A DNA stretch of 35,054 bases from Candidatus Limivicinus sp. (GTDB lineage Bacteria; Bacillota; Clostridia; Oscillospirales; Oscillospiraceae), in the NCBI GenBank assembly GCA_029264685.1, contig JARHZW010000098.1:1-35054 (forward strand), in the 5' to 3' direction. The position numbers were made by a program, and so were the translations under genes. Within the stretch, counting starts at the first letter, position 1. Every line of letters starts with the position of its first letter. Of the stretch, positions 18,917 to 25,570 are shown in pieces. A model generated the notes under the pieces. The model was not told where the DNA came from and ran no database searches. It was given only the letters and a program-made list of their open reading frames with translations.

Positions 18917-19291
18917 GTGAGCGATTTTGAGGATAAGCTCAACAGCATTTTGAATGATCCTGCTCAGATGGATAAAATAGCTGGTCTTGCGAAAACGCTC
19001 ATGGGAGGCGGCACGGAAAAAGCTCCGCAGCAGGACACTGAAAAAGAGGGAAACAATAATTTCCTCAGTTCTATTTTGGGAGAAACTGACGGAGAGACCA
19101 TGGGTCGGATAGGCCGGATTTTAAGTGCCGCAAACTCCGAAGACGACAACCGGACGGCTCTGCTGAAGGCAATGGAACCCTATCTGTCGGAAAAGCGACG
19201 GAACAAAATGGATAAGGCAATAAAAATTGCCAGAATTGCCAAGGTGGCAAGGATGGCCTTGGGAGAAATGGGGGATGATGGCAGTGTATAA
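18917..19291 (+). CDS. Uncharacterised small helical protein (124 aa), second gene of three-gene locus
   Basis: Starts GTG at 18917 (gtgagcgattttgag) with RBS aggaggg; 15 nt after the preceding stop. Confidence 0.82.
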   Translation: MSDFEDKLNSILNDPAQMDKIAGLAKTLMGGGTEKAPQQDTEKEGNNNFLSSILGETDGETMGRIGRILSAANSEDDNRTALLKAMEPYLSEKRRNKMDKAIKIARIAKVARMALGEMGDDGSV

Positions 19292-19682
19292 CCGTTACGA
19301 GGGGAACACAGGCCGATTCCGCCGTGTGGACGACAGCTATCCGAGAGAAAACCGCAGCAGAGACGATTACCGAAGGGATAGCCGAAACGGCAGCACAGAG
19401 AGCGGCGGCAACGGGGGAGGAAACTGCGGCAGCACAGGCAGCAGTAATAACGGTAGTTGGAATAAAGGAGATAATAACTACAGCAACAGCCGAAGCGGTA
19501 TGAATTCTGCCCGACCACGGCGCAAACCGGGGCTTATAAAAGACCTTCAAAACCTGCTTCCCAACAGTATAGGAGACCTTGAGACGGAGGATTTGATCCT
19601 GCTTCTCATACTTTATCTGATGTACAGGGAGAGCGGGGACAGCGAGCTGCTGATAATTATGGGAGCTATGTTTCTGCTGTGA
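19275..19682 (+). CDS. Uncharacterised protein with Arg/Gly/Ser/Asn-rich low-complexity N-terminus and hydrophobic C-terminus
   Basis: ORF overlaps the upstream stop by 17 nt (ATG at 19275 or 19278). Ends in DLETEDLILLLILYLMYRESGDSELLIIMGAMFLL. Confidence 0.75.
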   Translation: MMAVYNRYEGNTGRFRRVDDSYPRENRSRDDYRRDSRNGSTESGGNGGGNCGSTGSSNNGSWNKGDNNYSNSRSGMNSARPRRKPGLIKDLQNLLPNSIGDLETEDLILLLILYLMYRESGDSELLIIMGAMFLL

Positions 19683-19699
19683 ATATCGTTATAAAAGCA

Positions 19700-19727
19700 T
19701 GGAGCAATGTTATAAAACATTGCTCCG
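19700..19727 (+). terminator. Bidirectional intrinsic terminator
   Basis: ggagcaatgtt-ataaa-acattgctcc followed by gtaatttttt. Confidence 0.82.
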
Positions 19728-19734
19728 TAATTTT

Positions 19735-20841
19735 TTACCGTTTATTGCTGAAATCTTTCTCAGAACTGCTGCATTTGCTTTCTCCGCTGCGAGACGGGGG
19801 CTGAATGTTGGGATTCTTGCGGAAAACAGAAAGCCATATAAATATGGAAATCACCAGTGCGGTTACAAGGCAAATTGAACGAACCAGAATTCCGGTTCCG
19901 GCAAGAAGAACAGCCAGCAGCCCCAGAACTGCGGAAATACCGTACAGCACTGCAACTGCCTGCTTCTGGTTAAGTCCCATTGCAAGCAGACGGTGGTGGA
20001 AATGACCTTTATCTGCGTGGAAAGGGCTCTGACCGTGAAGAATGCGGCGGAAAAAGGCAAAAATCGTATCCGCCAGAGGAACAGCAAGAGCAAGCAGGGG
20101 CACCAGAAAAGATATTATTGCGTGAAATTTAAACAGACCCAGAATAGAGACTGTCGAAAGGACGAAGCCCAAAAACTGAGAGCCAACATCGCCCATAAAT
20201 ATTTTTGCAGGGTTCATATTGTAGGGCATAAAGCCTACGCAGGCGCCTGTGAGAGCTGCCAGAATAATGGACACGCCGGGATCGGACACAAAAAGCGCCA
20301 CAAGCAGCATGGTCAAGGAACTGATTGCGGACACGCCCACAGCCAGTCCGTCCAGACCGTCTATAAGATTTACGGCGTTTGTACAGGCCACTATCCAGAA
20401 AATCGTCAAAGGAACAGACCAGAAGCCGATATTTACAGAGGCGGCGGTAAAGGGATTTGTAACGGTTTTAAAAATTACACCGCATCGGATCGCAACAACG
20501 GCTGCAATTACCTGTCCTGCCAGCTTTACCCATGCGTTTAAATTCACTATATCGTCCACGGCACCCATGACGGCGATAATAACAGAACCAAGTATCATGC
20601 CCATAACAGGTGTGGACATGGGGACGAACAGCAGTATGGAAAGCAGAAATGCCAGCACGATGGCAAGACCGCCCATTCTGGGGATGGGGTGATTATGCAC
20701 TCGCCTCTCATCCTTGGGCACATCGATGGCTCCTACTTTTTCGGCAAAAAGCTTTACAGGCGGAGTTGCCAGCAGAGAAACTCCGAAAGCTACTGCCGCT
20801 GAAAGCAGAAGCTTCAACCACAAAGCCATATTAGGAAACAT
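19735..20841 (-). CDS. MraY/WecA-family undecaprenyl-phosphate glycosyl-1-phosphate transferase (TagO-like)
   Basis: PKDERRVHNHPIPRMGGLAI, GAVDDIVNLNAWVKL, NAVNLIDGLDGLA, KIFMGDVGSQFLGF, HADKGHFHHRLLAMG. Confidence 0.93.
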   Translation of the reverse strand: MFPNMALWLKLLLSAAVAFGVSLLATPPVKLFAEKVGAIDVPKDERRVHNHPIPRMGGLAIVLAFLLSILLFVPMSTPVMGMILGSVIIAVMGAVDDIVNLNAWVKLAGQVIAAVVAIRCGVIFKTVTNPFTAASVNIGFWSVPLTIFWIVACTNAVNLIDGLDGLAVGVSAISSLTMLLVALFVSDPGVSIILAALTGACVGFMPYNMNPAKIFMGDVGSQFLGFVLSTVSILGLFKFHAIISFLVPLLALAVPLADTIFAFFRRILHGQSPFHADKGHFHHRLLAMGLNQKQAVAVLYGISAVLGLLAVLLAGTGILVRSICLVTALVISIFIWLSVFRKNPNIQPPSRSGESKCSSSEKDFSNKR

Positions 20842-20877
20842 CAGTATCTATCTCCAAATTATATAAAATATTTTGAA

Positions 20878-21900
20878 TCAGAAGGGCTTTTCGACAAAGC
20901 CTACACGCTTGTAGACCTTACGAAGAGTCCTGCGGGCCATGGCGCTTGCCTTCTGAGCACCCTGAGTGTAGACATCTTTAAGATATGCCTTGTCTGCAAG
21001 CATTCTCTCAGACTCTTCTCTTATGGGGCGCAGCATTTCTATGACGGCATCGCCTACTGCGGGCTTGAAAACACCGTATCCCTGACCGTCAAACTCCTTT
21101 TCAATTTCATCGAAGGTTTTTCCGGTCACGGAGGAGTAAATGCTCATGAGGTTTGAAACGCCGGGCTTGTTCACCGCATCGTAGCGGACGCAGTTTTCCG
21201 TGTCGGAGTCTGTAATTGCACGCTTAAATTTCCGTGCGATTTCCTCAGGCTTATCCATGAGAAATACACAGCCGTTAGGATCGGATTTGGACATCTTTGA
21301 GGTGGGGGTTCCAAGGCTCATTATTCTTGCGCCCACCTTGGGGATGTAGGGTTCGGGAACCTTGAAGGTCTCTCCGTATATGTTGTTGAACCTTACGGCA
21401 ATGTCACGGGTAAGCTCGCAGTGCTGCTTCTGGTCCTCACCTACGGGGATGAAGTCAGCCTGATAGAGCAGAATGTCAGCAGCCATAAGGGAGGGATAAG
21501 TGAAAAGGCCGCCGTTTATGTTTTCGGCGTTCTTTGCGCTCTTATCCTTAAACTGGGTCATACGGCTCAGTTCGCCGAACATGGTGTAGCAGTTTAGTAT
21601 CCAGCCGAGCTCTGCGTGCTCATGGACATGGCTTTGAATAAACAGGGTGTTTTTCTCAGGGTCAATGCCGCAGGCTATATACTGGGCGAGCTGGTTGACG
21701 GTGCGGCGGCGAAGCTCTGCGGGATTCTGCCTTACGGTTATGCTGTGCAGATCCGCCATGAAGTAGTAGCAGTCAAATTCGTCTGTCAGCTCAGTCCAGT
21801 TTTTTACTGCACCCAAATAGTTTCCCAAATGAAGGTCTCCGGAGGGCTGAATGCCGGAGAGCATTATCTTTTTAGCAGGTGCAGACTGTGTATTATCCAT
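20878..21900 (-). CDS. trpS: Tryptophan--tRNA ligase
   Basis: GIQPSGDLHLGNYLGAVKNW, TYPSLMAADILLYQADFIPVGEDQKQHCELTRDIA, TSKMSKSDPNG (KMSKS). Confidence 0.97.
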   Translation of the reverse strand: MDNTQSAPAKKIMLSGIQPSGDLHLGNYLGAVKNWTELTDEFDCYYFMADLHSITVRQNPAELRRRTVNQLAQYIACGIDPEKNTLFIQSHVHEHAELGWILNCYTMFGELSRMTQFKDKSAKNAENINGGLFTYPSLMAADILLYQADFIPVGEDQKQHCELTRDIAVRFNNIYGETFKVPEPYIPKVGARIMSLGTPTSKMSKSDPNGCVFLMDKPEEIARKFKRAITDSDTENCVRYDAVNKPGVSNLMSIYSSVTGKTFDEIEKEFDGQGYGVFKPAVGDAVIEMLRPIREESERMLADKAYLKDVYTQGAQKASAMARRTLRKVYKRVGFVEKPF

Positions 21901-21983
21901 AGGTGATTCCTCACTTTCCTATATCCGAAAGTATAACTTTTCATAATTCATGCGTCTTAACATTGTATCAAATAAAGTTCGGC

Positions 21984-22012
21984 TTGACAACAGGGAAAAT
22001 GTAAAATAATAT
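21984..22012 (+). promoter_or_regulatory. Predicted sigma-A promoter TTGACA-N17-TAATAT of gltX
   Basis: -35 at 21984-21989, -10 at 22007-22012; ATG at 22048. Confidence 0.75.
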
Positions 22013-22047
22013 AGGTATGTTCAGATAAATGCTTTAAGGAGGCAGTT

Positions 22048-23523
22048 ATGAAAGATTTAAAGTGGTTTGAGGAAATGGAGAAGCATATTCCCCAAAACGA
22101 AGTGCGTACCCGTTTCGCTCCCTCTCCTACCGGATATATGCACGTGGGAAATCTCCGCACGGCTCTTTATACCTATCTTATCGCCCGTCATAATCACGGA
22201 AAATTTATTCTCCGTATTGAGGACACCGACCAGGGCAGACTGGTTGACGGCGCTGTTGATGTAATATACAAGACTATGGCTCAGTGCCATCTGGAGCACG
22301 ACGAAGGTCCTGATGTGGGCGGCCCTGTTGCACCCTATATACAGACCGAGCGCAGACCCTTCTATAAGGAATATGCAGAGCTTTTGATGGAACGTGGTCA
22401 TGCCTACCGCTGCTTCTGCGAGAAAGCGGAGAGCGAGGAGGACAGCGGCGAATTTGACAGGGGTGACGATCCCTGCCGCTGCCTGAGCAGGGAAGAGAGC
22501 GACAGAAGAGCTGCCGCTGGCGAGGCTTATGTTATAAGACAGCTTATTCCCCATGAGGGAACTACCACCTTCCACGATGAAATTTTCGGAGACATCACCG
22601 TTGAAAACAGCACTCTGGACGACCAGGTGCTTATTAAGCGTGACGGTCTGCCTACCTATAACTTTGCTAATGTTGTTGACGACCATCTTATGGGCATTAC
22701 CCATGTGGTGAGAGGCAGCGAGTATCTGTCCTCTGCTCCCAAGTATGACCTGCTCTATAAGGGCTTCGGCTGGAATATTCCCAAGTATGTCCACTGCTCA
22801 CCGGTTATGCGTGATGCTCACAACAAGATGTCCAAGCGGCACGGCGACCCTTCATATGAGGATCTGATCGCTCAGGGCTATCTGACAGATGCGGTTTTGA
22901 ACTATGTTGCCCTTCTTGGCTGGAGCCCCAGAGGCGAGCAGGAGATTTTCTCTCTGGACGAGCTGATAGAAGTATTCGATATGGCAGGAATTTCCAAATC
23001 TCCCGCTATATTTGATATTGAAAAGCTGCGCTACTTTAACTCTGAATATATAAGAGCCATGAGCCCTGAGGACTTTGCAAAGATTGCCGAGCCCTTTATA
23101 AGACAGAGTGTCAAGAACGAAAAGTACGATGCTGCCGCTATCGCTTCTCTTCTCCAGCAGCGGACGGAGGTGCTGACCGAGATACCCGAGAAGGTGGATT
23201 TCTTCGACAGCCTGCCTGAGTATGATGTTGAACTTTTCACTCACAAAAAATCCAAGTCCGACAGTGAATCCTCCCTTGAGGTTCTTAAAAAGATGGTGCC
23301 TGTATTTGAAGCGCTTCCTCAGTGGAACGACGAGGAGATACTTGAGAGCATGAAAAAGCTTGCAGAGGATATGGAAGTTAAAAACGCAAAGGTTATGTGG
23401 CCTGTCCGCATTGCGGCCGCCGGCAAAGCGGTCACTCCCGGCGGAGCGGTGGAAATATGCCGTATTTTGGGCCGTGAGGAAACTCTTTCCCGCATGAACA
23501 TAGCAATCCAAAAACTAAGCTGA
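22048..23523 (+). CDS. gltX: Glutamate--tRNA ligase
   Basis: RTRFAPSPTGYMHVGNLRTALYTYL, RIEDTDQGR, MSKRHGDPSYEDLIAQGYLTDAVLNYVALLGWSP. Confidence 0.97.
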   Translation: MKDLKWFEEMEKHIPQNEVRTRFAPSPTGYMHVGNLRTALYTYLIARHNHGKFILRIEDTDQGRLVDGAVDVIYKTMAQCHLEHDEGPDVGGPVAPYIQTERRPFYKEYAELLMERGHAYRCFCEKAESEEDSGEFDRGDDPCRCLSREESDRRAAAGEAYVIRQLIPHEGTTTFHDEIFGDITVENSTLDDQVLIKRDGLPTYNFANVVDDHLMGITHVVRGSEYLSSAPKYDLLYKGFGWNIPKYVHCSPVMRDAHNKMSKRHGDPSYEDLIAQGYLTDAVLNYVALLGWSPRGEQEIFSLDELIEVFDMAGISKSPAIFDIEKLRYFNSEYIRAMSPEDFAKIAEPFIRQSVKNEKYDAAAIASLLQQRTEVLTEIPEKVDFFDSLPEYDVELFTHKKSKSDSESSLEVLKKMVPVFEALPQWNDEEILESMKKLAEDMEVKNAKVMWPVRIAAAGKAVTPGGAVEICRILGREETLSRMNIAIQKLS

Positions 23524-23532
23524 CTAATAAAT

Positions 23533-23572
23533 CACCCTTTTCAGGAAATAATAGCCTGAAAGGGGTGTTTTT
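23533..23572 (+). terminator. Terminator-like hairpin after gltX whose 3' arm contains the predicted ypeB Shine-Dalgarno
   Basis: cacccttttcagg-aaataata-gcctgaaaggggtg-tttttt (13-bp stem with one G-U), then ATG of ypeB at 23574. Confidence 0.75.
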
Positions 23573-23573
23573 T

Positions 23574-24851
23574 ATGCGCAAAAAATATAAAATAGTATTA
23601 GGTACCTATATAACGGTGGGAGTTCTGGTTTCGGGGCTTTATATATGGCATAATCAGAAAACTCTTGCAGATTACCGCCTTGCTGCAAATTACAGCGCAG
23701 CCATGGCCTTTGAAGAGACCGTATCGGCAGCGAGAGGTTTGAGCGATGCCCTTGAAAAAAGCGTGTATGCGGTGGGCGGCTCAATGAGCGGAAAGGTGTG
23801 TTCCGAGATATACGCAAATGCTCTGGCGGCGGAAGCAGCGCTTTCCACTCTGCCTTTTTCCACTCTTGAGCTGGAGCAGGTGTCTGCTTTTTTGAACCGA
23901 ACGGGTGATTATGCGTATACCGTGAATTTCGGAGCCGTTGAGGATGGCTTTACAGATGAGCAGCGGACGGAATTTGCGGAAATGTCAGTGATTGCAGACA
24001 GCTTAACAGATTATCTGGAGGAACTGAGAAGCGGGGTTAATTCCGGAATTATCACAATGGATAGCAGAGAGGAGGACCGCAGAAATGTTTTTCCCGATGA
24101 TGAAACGGAAAAACTCAGCGCAAGGCTTTACAGATATGAAAAAGAATTTCAGCCTATGGCGGAGCTTATTTATGACGGCAAACACGGAAAAACTCAGGAT
24201 AAGGCCGTAAACGGAAATCTCAGCCGTGAGGAAATGATTGCGTTGGCCGCTCAATACGCAGGGGTAAAGCAGGAGGAGCTTCAGAAGGAATACGATTATC
24301 AGGGGACGGAGGGGCGCTGCTGCTACAGCGCAGGAGACATGAGCATATGCGTAAGTCCGGCGGGGGTTGAGAGTATGCAGAACAGAAGGCTGGTAGGGGA
24401 AATCAAAATAAGCAGGGAGCAGGCAGAAGCAATCGCTGAAGATTTTCTGGAAAAACAGGGCTTTGAAAATATGGAGCTTGTGGACGGAGAACCGGACGGG
24501 GCTGTGTACAATATGCGTTTCTGCAAACTGGAGCAGGATGCTCTGTGCCTTAATAATGAAATAAAGATTTCCGTAGCTATGGATAACGGAGCCGTTCACG
24601 GGCTGAACACGCTTTCCTATTCGGCCGGTGACACCGATGCCCAATGGAAAATCAGTCAGGAGGAGGCAATGAAAAGTATTCCGGACAGTCTTAAATGCGC
24701 CGCAGGTCGGAGGATAATAAAGCAAAGTCCGGCAGGGAGAGACTACGGCTGCTACGAGTTTTCATGCGCTGATGCAAGGGGCATGGGGGTTAGAATTTAT
24801 GTCGATGCCGACAGCGGAAAGCAATGCGACATAGTCTTTGAGAAAAAATAA
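23574..24851 (+). CDS. ypeB: Germination protein YpeB (PepSY-domain)
   Basis: Signal anchor, LADYRLAANYSAAMAFEETVSAARGLSDALEKSVYAVGG, STLELEQVSAFLNRTGDYAYTV, C-terminal PepSY-like repeats (SREQAEAIAEDFLEKQGFENMELV). Confidence 0.9.
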   Translation: MRKKYKIVLGTYITVGVLVSGLYIWHNQKTLADYRLAANYSAAMAFEETVSAARGLSDALEKSVYAVGGSMSGKVCSEIYANALAAEAALSTLPFSTLELEQVSAFLNRTGDYAYTVNFGAVEDGFTDEQRTEFAEMSVIADSLTDYLEELRSGVNSGIITMDSREEDRRNVFPDDETEKLSARLYRYEKEFQPMAELIYDGKHGKTQDKAVNGNLSREEMIALAAQYAGVKQEELQKEYDYQGTEGRCCYSAGDMSICVSPAGVESMQNRRLVGEIKISREQAEAIAEDFLEKQGFENMELVDGEPDGAVYNMRFCKLEQDALCLNNEIKISVAMDNGAVHGLNTLSYSAGDTDAQWKISQEEAMKSIPDSLKCAAGRRIIKQSPAGRDYGCYEFSCADARGMGVRIYVDADSGKQCDIVFEKK

Positions 24852-24904
24852 ACAGATAAATTTTTATATTTCTATTTTTTGAAAAATAACAAAGTGAGCA
24901 TTGC

Positions 24905-24947
24905 AAAGCGTCCGAAGCTGTTTTTTAGTTTCTTCGGACGCTTTTGT
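24905..24947 (+). terminator. Intrinsic terminator downstream of ypeB
   Basis: aaagcgtccgaag ... cttcggacgctttt, perfect 13-bp stem. Confidence 0.82.
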
Positions 24948-25090
24948 TATATATGCAAAAAAACGATTAAATTAGTAATTTGCAATAAAAATGTTGTTTA
25001 AAAGTGATAAAACTATATGGCGGTGCATTTATGTACCTAAAAAATTAAAATTTAACAATAAAAAAGCCTCAACTCAGAAAAATCTGGTCA

Positions 25091-25110
25091 ATATGTGGTA
25101 ATATGTAGTA
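25091..25110 (+). repeat. Tandem 10-bp direct repeat ATATGTGGTA/ATATGTAGTA upstream of the V-ATPase promoter
   Basis: Two adjacent 10-mers with one mismatch, ~30 bp upstream of the predicted -35. Confidence 0.5.
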
Positions 25111-25140
25111 ATTTTGTCAAATGAAATGGTTAACTTTGCC

Positions 25141-25169
25141 TTGAAAGAGACGACTTTTTGCGGTATCAT
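25141..25169 (+). promoter_or_regulatory. Predicted sigma-A promoter TTGAAA-N17-TATCAT of the V-type ATPase operon
   Basis: -35 at 25141-25146, -10 at 25164-25169, spacer 17. Confidence 0.65.
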
Positions 25170-25254
25170 AAGATAGTTGATAAAACGGTGTTTTCTGAAA
25201 TGAAGACTGCCGTAAGCAAAAGCAAATTAAAATAATTTTAGAGGGGGTGTGCCA

Positions 25255-25569
25255 ATGTCATTTGAAGCGATTACGAGTATTGCCGGTGCCGAGGCTCAGG
25301 CCAAGGCCTCAGCGGCTGCGGCTGAACTTAAATCCAAGCAAATGCTCTCAGATGCCGAAACAGCGGGCAAAGCTGCCGTTGAGGCGGCTGCGGCAAAGGC
25401 TGAACTTGAATTATCAGAGCTCAGCAAAAAAGCAAACGAGAAAGCCAAAAACGACGCAGGCGGTCTTTCCGGTGAGCTTGAAAACAAGAAAGCCGTGCTC
25501 CGTGCCAAGGCAGAAGCAAAACTTGAGCAAGCAGCAGCTCTCGTAGTGGAAAGGATAGTGAACAACTGA
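25255..25569 (+). CDS. V/A-type ATPase peripheral-stalk subunit G/H
   Basis: Short Ala/Glu/Lys-rich coiled coil (KAKNDAGGLSGELENKKAVLRAKAEAKLEQAAALVVERIV) at the first position of a V-ATPase operon; RBS gaggggg. Confidence 0.82.
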   Translation: MSFEAITSIAGAEAQAKASAAAAELKSKQMLSDAETAGKAAVEAAAAKAELELSELSKKANEKAKNDAGGLSGELENKKAVLRAKAEAKLEQAAALVVERIVNN

Positions 25570-25570
25570 C

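Noticed and set aside
19071-19550. Minus-strand ORFs (159 and 112 aa) opposite the three-gene locus
   Set aside because: Low-complexity Ala/Val/Pro and Cys/Arg/Tyr translations produced by the Gly/Ser/Arg-rich sense gene; no RBS or family.
25247-25546. Alternative + frame ORF (MCQCHLKRLRVLPVPRLRPRPQRL...) overlapping V-ATPase subunit G/H
   Set aside because: Arg/Pro/Leu/Gln repeats result from reading the Ala/Lys/Glu-rich coiled-coil gene out of frame.
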